A DNA stretch of 64,000 bases from Chamaecrista fasciculata (taxonomy: Eukaryota > Streptophyta > Magnoliopsida > Fabales > Fabaceae), in the NCBI GenBank assembly GCA_003254925.1, contig QANZ01021572.1, positions 19,747 through 83,746 on the forward strand. Reading direction: 5' to 3'. Below, one piece after another: positions 46,801 to 58,291 of the stretch; within the stretch, counting starts at the first letter, position 1, and every line of letters starts with the position of its first letter. Made by a program: the position numbers and the translations under genes. The notes under the pieces were generated by a model. The model had not been told where the DNA came from, did no database searches, and saw only the letters and a list, made by a program, of their open reading frames with translations.

Positions 46801-47818
46801 CCAACTAAATGTTTAACCACCGTCAGCAGCAGCACCACCGTCATCGCCGCCGTCGCCAAGCTTTTCCAACGTGGTTCGTCTTCTCCGGCAAACTTTTCGA
46901 CAAGCTACATGGCAAACTTTTCGGTGAGCTACTCTGACGACTCTGACTAGAATGTGATGTATTGTGATTTGTCATGACTCCTTGAGGGTTGAGGCCCTCC
47001 TCGTTTATTTGCGATAAGTACTCTGGTAATGGCTATGGTGGATTCCATAATTGGCCTAAGTGTGGATTCCTTAGGTAACAGACTGATTGGTATGTGTGCA
47101 CACCGCGAGACGTCCTTGAAGCCTAGGGCTAAATGACCATTGTTGAATGATCATGACATGTTAGATTGTTGGTTATACTTTGAGGAATCACGGTTGTGGG
47201 TGACATACGATCACAGCCAATTGTATGGTATTATTGTTAATTTTGATAGTTTGGGTTGCTGGTTATACCTTGAGGTATCACAGTTGTCGGTGACACGCGG
47301 CCACGACTAGCTGTATGGTATTATTGTTAATTTTTTTAGTTTGGGTTGTTGGTTATACCTTGAGGTTTCACGATGGCTGGTAACACGCGGTCACGACCAG
47401 CTAATATGTTAAAATTTAGAAAAGATAATCTCATTGGATACTTGTGTTATTTATCATATTTCATGTTGCTTGGGGTAAACATGGTTTCAAGTTTGGTTTT
47501 GTTGAGGATGTGGTTAAAGTAGAATGATTATAACCCTACTGAGAAGATTATTCTCACCCAACAAAACATTACAGTCTTTGTTGTGAAGGATTTTCACTGG
47601 GGCGTTCGAGATGGAAGCTTCTCTGTGTATTTTGTCTGTAATTGTTCTAAGTTGGAGTATTGTATTGGGTCTTGCGTGGCTATTTTGGACGCGGAGCCTC
47701 TTGTATGATTGTTTAAGTCAGTCTTTATTGTCAATTTGTATTAAAATGGCCCATGTATATCTGAAGATTTTATTTTGTAATATAAGTTAGGTCCTTAAAC
47801 TGATTAAGGATGTTACAT
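46801..47818 (+). mobile_element. Gypsy LTR fragment (same family as 42470-44818)
   Basis: Ends GATTAAGGATGTTACA and shares GGGTTGAGGCCCTCC, GGTGGATTCCATAATTGGCC, CAGACTGATTGGTATGTGTG and CCTTGAAGCCTAGG with the other LTRs of this family. The left boundary is uncertain. A GC-rich GCCGCCGTCGCC leader is near 46840. The right flank is unit 6. Confidence 0.6.
47164..47410 (+). repeat. ~90-bp tandem repeat in LTR, three copies
   Basis: Three successive copies of GTTGGTTATACCTTGAGGTA... GGTGACACGCGGTCACGACC ...GTATGGTATTATTGTTAA (the last incomplete), at about 47168, 47258 and 47346. Confidence 0.8.
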
Positions 47819-48134
47819 TCATAGTTGAAAAGACAAAGATATATGATGGACTTCATTAAACAAGCAACTTGCTTTCAAACTCAATTTTCATGTTCAATTT
47901 GACATTTTTTGTCAACGGTCCCAACTAAAAAAAAATCTCTAAAGAGTAATGGGTAGCTCTGATTTCATCGTATTGACATTAACAGTTCAAATCAATTGAA
48001 CTCTTCCCCTCAGACCCAGATCATTCATGGTAAAGTATTGCAACAATCTTTTATAATATGTTACATAGCTATAACAAGACATATGTATAAGTAGATAGTA
48101 TAAATATGACCATGTTAATCACAGAAAGGAAAAA

Positions 48135-48390
48135 CCTAAATAGACCTATCAAGACTTTCTACAAAAAAGTAGAGAGCAATGTTTTCTTCCGTGACATGAT
48201 TATCCACAAATTGTGATGGCAACATCATCATGCGAGGTAGTTCGACCAGCGTAATCATCTAAGGAAGCTTGTCCACCACTTCAAGAACTTTATTTGATGC
48301 ACAACTTGGTTATTCCCCAGAACAATAATTTGCAAGTCCGTGGTAGCTGAGAATCAAAAATTGTCCTCTACAAGAACCATTTGACACTTC
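48135..48390 (-). pseudogene. AIPP2-like SPOC-type domain fragment, unit 6 (long form, broken)
   Basis: The minus strand contains RGQFLILSYHGLANYC-like text followed, after a ~10-bp loss, by the CASNKVLEVVDKLP-like and PSQFVDNHVTEENIALYFF parts. It is thus the long form, like unit 2. A stop (TAG) interrupts it near the MIT segment (plus ATCATCTAAGG). No long open frame is left. Confidence 0.55.
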
Positions 48391-48976
48391 TAAAATGTGA
48401 GAAATATCAAAATGGTAAATGATTTTATGTAAAATGAATAAAAAAGAAGAAGGCCATAATAGATAGGAGAAAATGAGAGAAGAGGAGTAATACAGTCATA
48501 CGTAATTAGCCCTTGGAATGACATAGTTCTAAGAAAGAATTTCTGATTCATATGGGATCAAGTTTTTCCTAGAATCTTCTTTTCTCTCTTCTTGTGATCA
48601 TCATGAGCTTCATTTCTCACAATCTTTCTTAAGTAACTACCACACACTTCCCAATTCATTTAATTTGTTTTTTTCATGTCATTCAATGGTCTTTAAGTTA
48701 AATTATTTTCCCATTACTTTAACTTGCGCACTATAAGAATAGAGAATGAAAATTTGATAGATAGATAGATACCTTTGGTATACCATTGATTTGATAGACG
48801 AAGAACTAAGCAAAAAGCTTTTTCCTTGGAGCATCTTGAACCTCTTGATCTTCTTCATCCCTATAGGCTTTATGAAACTCCATGACCTCTCTAATAAATA
48901 CATAAAAGCTAACTTGTTATATCATAAGCATAATACACACATATATAAGTGAATAAATTTAGGATGAAGCTATTGA

Positions 48977-49195
48977 ACTACGACATATAAAACATCAACA
49001 TCAGCCAATAACTACGGCAACTTTATTAGATAACGAGATTGTTAAACAACTACGACAACTTTATTAAATAACAATATCAAAAAAAAATTATGAAAACTTT
49101 GTTAAATAACGACATCGTTAAACAACTACGACAACTTTATTAAATAACGACATCAGTAAACAACTACGATAACTTCATTAAACAACGAAATTAGC
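48977..49195 (+). repeat. 38-bp tandem array, copy 11
   Basis: Five to six monomers; ends ACGAAATTAGCC. Confidence 0.85.
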
Positions 49196-49429
49196 CTATT
49201 TGATTGTACTATTTTTAATACTATATCGTTGTTATACCACAAAATTTATTAATTATTATCACTATGAGCTTTAATTATAGTTTTAAATTCTTAATCAAAT
49301 TTGTTATATATATATATATATCAATATATTTAATTTGAACGGTCTAGTTAGTGACATACAGTTAGGACATTCATTTAGGACCAAAATGGCCATTTGACCC
49401 AATCTTAATGATAAATGACATATTGTTAT

Positions 49430-50192
49430 GAAGGTACCAGTAGGGAGAAGGTGCTTGAAGCATGCCAACTTTCTAGGTCTGCCAAGATTCCTTCCTCCGA
49501 TTTTGAGCTTGCAAATTTTAACTAACGAGTCAAACCTTGCTGAGTCAATTTCTAGCCCACTAAACATCGATGTTGCAACTTCACGTATTCCTTTACCCTG
49601 CAATATGACATATATATATACACACACATGTTGAACAAAAGCAATTAATTATTAGGTGTTAATTTGTGTTTGCAGATAATTGAAGTATTACACTTTGAGC
49701 ATTTGGTCATATATACCACTTGGTAATGGAATGAAGTGGAGGCATGAACACTCATAACGTTGGAGCATATTAGATACACGTCTCGCTGCATATTATATAT
49801 ATACATCATTCAGAATAACATGGAAAAAAATATAGTACAGTGTATATTTACTATAGTATAGTTTTGTTATGATGACTTAATAACATTAGGAGAATATAAT
49901 TAATTATGACCTTAAGTAGTTCCATGTCAGTAAACATGTTGTTGTGAACTTTGGCTCTCATAGTGGCGAAATCCATAGGCTGCTTCACTATTCTATAGTA
50001 ACCCTGCTCATGTATTTCAAACCAAACCAATAATACTATATACATATATACTTCTAACATACACATTATTGCTCAATGCCAACAAACAAACAATTAAAAT
50101 AAATAAGGCAATTATATGTGGTAACCAAAAAGAAGAAACTCACTTCACGATGAGGATTAACTGGCTCAGCAAATAGCCCAAATGTGTCTCTC
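49430..50192 (-). pseudogene. Bromodomain gene fragment, unit 6 (5' exon deleted)
   Basis: Exon b 50192-50144 (RDTFGLFAEPVNPHRE-like), exon c 50003-49911 (GYYRIVKQPMDFATMRAKVH, NNMFTDMELLK), exon d, and exon e around 49600-49432 (SGLEIDSARFDSLVKICKLK). Exon b is joined directly to tail sequence (CTCTAGATCTTGAAGC): exon a, about 300 bp beyond it and the GC block are deleted, with the motif TCTCC shared at both break points. Confidence 0.7.
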
Positions 50193-51177
50193 CGCTCTAG
50201 ATCTTGAAGCACAAAACTTACAAAAGTTTCAAATATCCAAATGCAAAAATATCAGAATACCATTAAAACACAGTCTGAACAAAAAGTGAAAGTGTATTTG
50301 TTAATTTTATTAAAGCAAAATAAGAACATGTGCAAAATAAAACACAAAAAAAACTCACATTAATAATCATCAACAACAACCAGAGATCAAAGGGAATTAG
50401 TGAACAATTTCGTCTACGACACAAAAAGAAAAACTCATACTGCAGCCAACAAAATAATACACCCAACAACTTTGACGATGGGTGGTGTTCAGGTTCCACG
50501 GTGGCGTTGAGAGCAGCGACGTGAACAGAAATGTTCGACTTCGACGATGGGTGTTGTTCAGCTTTGATGATGGTAGCGTTTGGCTTCGACAATGGTGGTG
50601 TTCGGTTTTGACGGTGGTGTTTGGCTTCGACGGTGGCGTTGAAACTTGAGAGTAGCGGCGAAAAGAGTGAAGAGACAAGAGAAATAAAAAATGGAGAGGG
50701 ATGTGGCTAATAGAGTGAGTGAGTGGCGGCTAGGGTAAGAAGAAGAAGGATTGAATGGCTAATTGATGAGGGTTTGCAGTTGGTGATCTAATGGTACAAA
50801 TTAAATTTATCGAAAGGCTACAAATTAAAGTTATAAATTTAATCTAATGGCTGACAATAATTTATTTATGTAATAAAAAATTAAAGTTATCCCAAGTTGG
50901 ATGGTCTTTAAGTTCAATTATTTTCCCATTACTTCAATTTTCAAGAGGAATTTAAAATGAAACATTGATAAATACCTTTGGTATTCCATTGATTTGATGA
51001 AAGAAGAACTAGCACAAAGCTTTTTCCTTGGAGCATCTTCAACCTCTTGATCTTCATCTTCCATATAGGTTTTATGAAACTCCATGGCCTCTCAAAAGAC
51101 ATAATTGCTAACTTGTTATATCATAAGCATAATACACACTTATATATAAGTGAATAAATTTAGGATGAGACTGTTGA

Positions 51178-51321
51178 ACTACGACATTATAAAACATCGA
51201 CATCAGCTAATAACTACGACAACTTCATTAAATAACGAGATCGTTAAACAACTACGACAATTTTATTAAATAACAACATCAGTAAACAACTTTGATGACT
51301 TTATTAAACAATGACATTAGC
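51178..51321 (+). repeat. 38-bp tandem array, copy 12 (short)
   Basis: Only about four monomers, against six in other second arrays; ends ATGACATTAGCC. Confidence 0.8.
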
Positions 51322-51545
51322 CTATTTAATTTTACTATTTTTAATACTGTACGAATTTTTTGTTTTTGTTTTACTGCTTATAATTTAACAAACTCTTTCT
51401 TTGTCCAATTGGAATCGTAAGTAAAAAAAAGTCAAATAATACTCTTAATGTTGGTATTACCATAGATTGGAAACCCGGACCAGACTACCCGGTTCAGACC
51501 GGAACTCAATGAAACGGCAAGTAGTCCGATCCGATCCGATTCCGC

Positions 51546-52241
51546 CTCCTAAAAACTAACCCATAGATATTCTAACCCTACCCCAAGAATGAGATGAAGA
51601 TGAGAAAGAAGATAAAGGACAAGAATGAAAATTAGCCGAAATTACGGACTCACCTCTTGAATTTTCTCACTATACAATAATATTTTTCTCTCTCTAAAGT
51701 CGAATTTTTCTCTCTCTAGAAATCTAAATTTTCTCCTCTTTTTCCCTCTCCAAAAGTTCTCTTTTTCCTACAAACATGTAATCTATTTATAGCCTAAAAG
51801 GAGAATCAATAAGGACCAAAAATTAATGTTAATTGATACAAAATAATCTCCCAAAATCAACTCAATCACCAATCTAAAATTGCTTATCAAACTTCGAAAA
51901 TTTGATTGATTTAGGTCAAAAATCAGAGATTTCATATGATCAAAATTGATCCCAAAAATTTGCTTTTCCTTCCATGTACATGCTTCTCTTTAATTAATTC
52001 CATTTTTCCTTCTCCATTTTCCTCAACTTTTCTTTTTCATATTTTTTTAATTTTGATTTTTTTTTATTATTTTTATTTATTTTGTTTATTTCTAGATGCA
52101 AATCTTGTTTTATTTTAGGCCTTTTCTTTTTGGAATTTTTACTTATTTAAAATTAAGACTTTGAAAACTCAAAATTTTTATTTTATTTCTAAATGCCCAG
52201 AAGGTTTATTTATTTTCAAAAATCGCCCAACACTTATTTAT
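51546..52241 (-). mobile_element. LTR fragment with TATA box
   Basis: The right part (51975-52241) is related to 4500-4690, where the LTR starts TGTGAATACCG on the minus strand. CTATAAATAG (minus strand, 51783-51792) followed by CT/GA-rich DNA looks like its promoter. It is cut by the N at 52242. Confidence 0.5.
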
Positions 52242-52242
52242 N

Positions 52243-52606
52243 AATTATTAGGTGTTAATTTTTTCTTTTTTTAAAAATAATTGAAGTATTACACTTTGAG
52301 CATTTGGTCTTATATACCACTTGGTAATGGAATGAAGTGGAGGGATGAACACTCGTAGAGTTGGAGCATATTAGATACGCGTCTCGCTGCATATTATATA
52401 TATATACATCATTCAGAATAACAAAGAAAAAAGTATAGTACAATGTTGTGTATATATTTACTATAGTATAGTTTTGTTATAATGACTTAATAACATTAAG
52501 AGAATATAATTAATTATGACCTTAAACACTTCCATGTCAGTATACATGTTGTGAAGTTTGGCTCTCATAGTGGCGAAATCCATAAGCTGCTTCACAATTC
52601 TATAGG
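52243..52606 (-). pseudogene. Bromodomain gene fragment, unit 7 (exons d and c, truncated)
   Basis: Exon c (YRIVKQLMDFATMRAKLH, MYTDMEVFK; PMDF changed to LMDF) is cut at its 5' side near 52605 by the LTR. Exon d (RDAYLICSNSTSVHPSTSFH) is present. The unit begins at the gap at 52242. Confidence 0.6.
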
Positions 52607-52611
52607 CCTGC

Positions 52612-54053
52612 TGATCGCACCCGTTGCTAGGTGGCCAAAAATACCGAAAATAATGCACTACAGTGGTGCAATCCGAGTCGATCTTTCGAGGAACTTTTGT
52701 GCAAAGTTTAAATGCAAACGATACCAAATTATCACTAATCGGGTGAAGACAAGGGAAAGTTGTTCTTTGAATGTTTTTCTATGACCTAAAACAATAATTA
52801 AATAAAGCAATAATATTTTTGGGTTTTTTGACTAAAAGGACTAAAATTAAATTAATAATAATAAATGAGTTAAACAACTATAGAGAGAAAGGCACCCGAC
52901 GGAGCATATGGATCAAGCAATCATCACTATATAAAATTATGTTAGAGTTATCTCACATTGATCATCCTAAGATAGTCACTAACCAAGCAACTTAGGTTGA
53001 CAAACTTGTCATGAAAGCATCTCAAACAAGACAAATTCAGAACAAGACATGAAAACCTCATTGAATTGATGAATAATTGATTAAGAGTCACAATCTCTAT
53101 AACAAACACTATTGTCAGAGCTAATACATCAATAATTATAACCAAACTAGCATTCACTCAAAGGGTTACAATCAAGATATATATGAAAGAATCAAGTTCA
53201 ACTCTCAATCTAAAGAATAAAATAAGAATAACAATCAAGTTCTAATTCTAAACCAAGAAACATAAACAAGAAAGAATCCTAATCCGAATGTGAGAAAACC
53301 CCCTAGATGAAGCTCCTAGCTCATGCTTTAATCCATTGCTCCTCCGGGTTGAGGAGTTTAGCTACTCATGGTGCAGATAATCACAACATGTGCAAATCTT
53401 GACTGAACCGCCATAGCACCAAGAAAACTCCCAAGAAGATGAAGAATGGTGAAAGGTGTTGATGGGGAAGACGGAAGACGGCTCTCTAGGGTTGCTCACC
53501 ACCGAAATATGACCTAGGGTTGAATAATATATCATTTTCGGATCATCCCCAAGTGAAACGGGTCAAATCCATCGAGAAACGGGCTTGGGCTTGCATAATT
53601 ATCAACTATCGCGAACCCGCTGCGGGACCCGCCGCGGCTATGCACGAAGGCGGTTTCCGTTGCAAGATTTCCAGAGAGACCCACCGCGGCCTTGCCCGCG
53701 GCGGTTTCCACGACGGTTTTTCCTGCAACTTTGATTCTTCTCGGTTTGGTCCCTGACTCGTCTCCAAGCATCCCTAAGCCTTCCTTGAAGTATTTCAACA
53801 CTTTGGACTCCATTAAAACCTATCAAGAACATCGAGAAACTAAGTGAATTCTCAGGATAAAGAGGATCAATCAAATAATAAAGATTAAACCCGAGAAAAC
53901 CACACAATTACTCACAAAATAGTCCAAATAATGTCAAACCTTAAGACATCATATTTCATCATAAAAGGACATAAAGGCATGCAAATGAATCCCAAATGAA
54001 TATAAAATGCCCTAAAATGTCACTAAAATATATGATGAAATATGGTCAGATCA
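52612..54053 (-). mobile_element. Solo LTR (TGATCTGACC family), minus, no target duplication
   Basis: On the minus strand it starts TGATCTGACCATATTTCAT and ends CTAGCAACGGGTGCGATCA, matching 56275-57633 end to end. The 5-bp flanks differ (CCTGC and TGCAG), and the left flank is bromodomain exon c while the right flank is unit tail. So two insertions at different unit positions have probably recombined. The open frames at 53520-53907 are its GC-rich part. Confidence 0.8.
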
Positions 54054-54635
54054 TGCAGTTGGTGATCTAATGGTACAAATTCAATTTATCAAAAGGCTAA
54101 AAATTAAAGTTATAAATTTAATCTAATGGCTGACAATTATTTATTTATGTAATAGAAAATTAAAGTTATCTCTAGTTGGATGGTCTTTAAGTTAAATTAC
54201 TTTCCCATTACTTTAATTTTCAAGAGGAATATAAAATGAAACATTGATAGATACCTTTGGTATTCCATTGATTTGATAAAAGAACTAGAACAAAGTTTTT
54301 TCCTTGAAGCATCTTCAACCTCTTGATCTTCTTCTTCCATATAGGCTTTATGAAACTCCATGACCTCTCTTAAGACATAAAAGCTAAAATAACAACAACT
54401 TTATTAAATAACGCAATCATTAAACAACTACGACAACTTAATAAAATAACGACATCAGTAAACGACTACGATTACTTTATTAAACAACGACATTAACCAA
54501 TTTAATTTTACTATTTTTAATACTATACATATTTTTTATTTTTGTTTTACTACTTATAATTTAACAAACTCTTTCTTTGTCCAGTTGGAACTATAAGCAA
54601 ACAAAGTCAAATAATACTCTTAGTGTTGGTATTAC
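54054..54635 (+). repeat. Unit 7 right part: tail end, E block, array
   Basis: Tail end at 54054-54180, second E block around 54255-54370, array, then GTTGGTATTAC, the target site of the hAT-like element. Confidence 0.7.
54389..54498 (+). repeat. 38-bp tandem array, copy 13 (short)
   Basis: About three monomers; ends ACGACATTAACC. Confidence 0.8.
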
Positions 54636-55504
54636 CATAGACTGGAAACCTAGACCAGACCAGTCGGTTCAGACTGGAACTCAGTGAACCAGCAAGTAGT
54701 CTGATCCAATTCCGCCTTATGGACAAAATTGCAAGTGACCTGACAAATATCTGGGTTGACTCGTCATGTTTGATAAGAACCGTTGAATCACAACTTGGTT
54801 GATCCTTTAAATGCTATTTCACCCATGCCTTAATTTTTTGTCCTCATAAGTTTTTCATACCTTTAAATGTTATTTCATCATCCAAAAAAAAAGAAATATA
54901 TATATATATATAGATAGTTGGTTGGTTAAAAAAAGTCTATATACAAAATATGGTGAATGATTAATCAATTTTAATAGCTTTCCTAATTTCATATTCAACT
55001 TTACCCTATAAAGTAAGACTTAATTCACCAATTTCCAATTTTATTCTTCATGACTGCATGACTCATCACTTTCTATTATTTAATATTTTAATTAAAGAAC
55101 CAAGAGATGAATAGGCAATAAGAGAGGCGGAATGAAAATGAAGAGGCGGCCAAAAAAAAGAGAAAGAGGCTACAGTGAGAGAGAGTTAGGGTAAGATTTG
55201 ATGTTAGGTTTAGGTTAGGGTTAATTTGACTTATGATATTATTTTGTTGCACATTTAAAAAAATTCTTTGGCTCATGATACTTTTTTATTTTTCATTTAG
55301 AAATTTAATCAGTTGTTATACCACAAAATTTATTAACTATTATCATTATGATTTTTAATTATAGTTTTAAATTTGGTATATATATATCAATATATTTAAT
55401 TTGAACGGTCCAGTTATTGACCCAGTGAACCAGTGGTTGAACCGATGACCCAACCATTCGAGCCCATATTCGGGTGAATGACCGGTCCGAGTTTTAAAAC
55501 TATG
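54636..55504. mobile_element. hAT-like non-autonomous element, unit 7 (intact)
   Basis: 869 bp between GGTATTAC repeats (54628-54635 and 55505-55512). Inverted ends are CATAGACTGGAAACCTAGACC and CATAGTTTTAAAACTCGGACC. No transposase. This is the cleanest copy of the element. The open frame at 55088-55276 is shared with other copies only as non-coding sequence. Confidence 0.75.
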
Positions 55505-55954
55505 GGTATTACTATTTTAACCAAACCCACTTTTAGTGTAATATTTGACCTTGTTTGCTAACGGCTCCAAATGGACAGAAAAAAAATTCGTCAAGAGTAT
55601 CTCGTAACTCTAATTTTGTCGCATTCATAGTTGAAACGAGAAAGATATATGATGGAGTTCATTAAACAAGCAACTTGTTTTCGAACTGGATTTCATATTC
55701 GATTTGACCTTCTTTGTCAACGGTCCCAACCAAAGAAAAAGAAAAAAAAATCTGTAAAGATTAATGCATAGCTCTGATTTCATCATATTCAAATTAGCAT
55801 TTCAAATTCGTTGAAGTCTCCTCTCAGACCCAGATCATTCATCGTCATGTGTTCCAACAATCTTTTATAATATGTTACATAGTTGTAACAAGGCATATGT
55901 ATAAGTAGATAGTACAAATATGACCATGCTAATCACATAAAGGAAACACCTAAT

Positions 55955-56150
55955 TAAACCTATCAAGACTTTCTGCAAAAAAGTAGAGAGCAATTTTTTC
56001 TTTAATGACATGATTTTCCAAATATTGTTATGGCCACATCTTCATGTTGGTTAGTTCGACCAGCGTAATCATCTCAGGAAGCTTGTCCACCACTTCAAGA
56101 ACTTTATTTGATGTACAACTTGATAAGTCTGCTTGAACCATTAGAAACTT
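55955..56150 (-). pseudogene. AIPP2-like SPOC-type domain fragment, unit 8
   Basis: The same SPOC-like fragment (SNKVLEVVDKLPEMITLVEL, then NIALYFFAESL-like) with more substitutions (a changed WPSQF block) and no uninterrupted long frame. Short form. Confidence 0.55.
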
Positions 56151-56274
56151 CTAAAATGTGAGAAATATTAAAATGCTAGATGATTCTATGTAAAAAAAAA
56201 AAGCCTTAATAGGCTGGAGAAAATGAGAGAAGAGGAGAAATACAGCCATAGGAAATTAGCCCTTGGAATGACAC

Positions 56275-57633
56275 TGATCTGACCATATTTTATCATACAT
56301 TTTAGTGACATTTTAAGACATTTTATATTCATTTCGGATTCAATTGCTTGTCTTTATGTCCTTTTATGATAAAATATGATGCTTTAGGTTTGATGATTAT
56401 TTGGACTATTTTGTGATTAATTGTGTGGTTTCTCTCGGGTTTAATCTCTATTATTTATTTGATCCTTTTTTATCCTGAGAATCCAAATAGTTTCTTGGTA
56501 TTTTGACAGTTCTAAATGAAGTCGAAAGCATTGGAATACTCAAAGGAAAACCCGAGGATCATTGGAGATGAGTCAGCGACCAAATCAGCACAAATCTTCA
56601 TTTTCCAGATCTCGCCGCCGATTTCACCGTGGGCAAGTCCCGCGGCAGGATTTGTGGCTATTTTAATATTAAAAGCCCAAGCCCAATTTTGATGATTCTG
56701 ACCTAGCTCAACCTGGTTTTGACCGAAAATTAAGTATATAATACATATTTAGGTCAATTTCAAGGGTTACACACTTCTTGAGAGAGAATTCACATTCTTG
56801 ATCATCTTCTTGGCTATAATCATCTTCTTGAAGCTTATTGTGGGATCATGGCAATTTAATCTGATTTTGTTCATCTCTGCACCATGAGCAACTAATTCCT
56901 CATACCCAGAGGAGCATTGGGGCAAGCATGAGCTGGGGTTTCACATAGGGAGTTTTTCTCACACTAGAATTTGGGTTTCTCTTGTTATTTTCTAGTTGAA
57001 CTTAATAACAATTTGCGATTCTGATTCTATTTCTTGATTGGGAACTTGATTTCAATTCTTCCAATATACCTTGATTGTAACCCTAGAGTTTACACTAGTT
57101 TAGTTATAATTATAGGTGTATAGCTTTGACGATGGTTATTTTTATAAAGATTATGTTTCTTGATCAATTTTATCATCAATTTAATGAGGTTTTCAATTCT
57201 TATTATGGATCTATCTTGTTTAAGGTGTTTGCATGATAGGGTTGTTAATCTAGGTAATTGAGTTATTAGTGACTATCTTAGGATGATTTGTGTGGGAATA
57301 ATCAATTTATCTTTAGTAGTGATGATTGCAGAATACAATTGCTCTGTCGGGTGTTTTCTCAATTTGGTTATTCTATCTATTTATAATTATTTCTTTCAAT
57401 TCAGTCCTTTCAATCAAAAATCCTAAAATATTTATTGCTTCGTTTAATTGTTGTCTTAGGTCATAGATAAACATTCAAAGAATAAGTTTCTCTTGTTTTT
57501 GCCTCATTAGTGATAACTTAGTATTATTCGCTTTTAAACTTTGCACAAAAGTTCCTCGAAAGATCGACTCGGATTGCACCACTATAGTGCATTTTATTCC
57601 GGTATTTTGGCCACCTAGCGACGGGTCCAGTCA
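56275..57633 (+). mobile_element. Solo LTR (TGATCTGACC family) with perfect 5-bp target duplication
   Basis: 1,359 bp, starts TGATCTGACCATATTTTAT and ends AGCGACGGGTCCAGTCA, flanked by GACAC (56270-56274 and 57634-57638). It interrupts the AIPP2-like upstream exon of unit 8, whose uninterrupted form reads GGAATGACACATTTCTGAG in unit 3. No internal domain. It probably belongs to the Gypsy superfamily, but that is not proven. Confidence 0.85.
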
Positions 57634-57638
57634 GACAC

Positions 57639-57800
57639 ATTTCTGAGAAAGAATTTTTGATTCATATGGGATCAAGTTTTTCCTAGAAGAAACTTCACTC
57701 CTAACAATATCAGTGCATAAGTTGTGTTTTTCAATAGGTGTAACAACTTCCTTGGGGATCTCATCTTTATGGATTGATATTCTCTTCGATCTCTTCATCT
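57639..57800 (-). pseudogene. Upstream exon-like fragment of the AIPP2-like gene, unit 8
   Basis: Reads KRISIHKDEIPKEVVTPIEK, HNLCTDIVRSEVSSRKNLIP, as in units 1, 3 and 4. The LTR at 56275-57633 separates it from its SPOC-like partner. Confidence 0.5.
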
Positions 57801-58117
57801 GCACAATGTAGGTAGGTCTTTATGAGATTTGGAAGCTTCTTTTTGTTCATGTCATTGGATGGTCTTTAAGTTAAATTATTTTCCCATTACTTTAATTTGC
57901 TATAAGAATAATATAGAATGAAAAATTGATAGATACCTTTGGTATACAATTGATTTGATAAAAGAAGAACTATCAAAAAGCTTTTTCCTTGGAGCATCTT
58001 CAACCTTTTGATCTTCTTCTTCCCTTTAGGCTTTATGAAACTCCATGACCTCTAAAAGCTAACTTGTTATATCATAAGCATAATACACAAATATATAAGT
58101 AATAAATTTAGGGAAAC

Positions 58118-58291
58118 TCCGGCAACTGTATTAGATAACGAAATTGTTATACAACGACAACAACTTTACTAAATAACAATATCAATAAACAATTATGACA
58201 ACTTTATTAAATAACGCCACCATTAAACAACTACGACAACTTTATTAAATAACGACATCAGTAAAGAACTATGATAACATTATTAAACAAC
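58118..58291 (+). repeat. 38-bp tandem array, copy 14
   Basis: About five monomers; ends ACAACATTAGCC. Confidence 0.8.

Larger units (their letters stand above)
47819..51545 (+). repeat. Unit 6 of the large repeat
   Basis: Starts inside the upstream block (TTCATAGTTGAAAAGACAAAG). Then come AIPP2-like fragments, E block (48770-48895, open TAT version), first array (48977-49195), bromodomain fragments, a tail lacking the GC block, second E block (50965-51105), a short second array (51178-51321) and the first ~90 bp of the hAT-like element. Confidence 0.75.

Noticed and set aside
53520..53907. Frames of 78-93 residues on both strands
   Set aside because: They lie in the GC-rich part of the solo LTR; its relative at 56275-57633 does not keep them.
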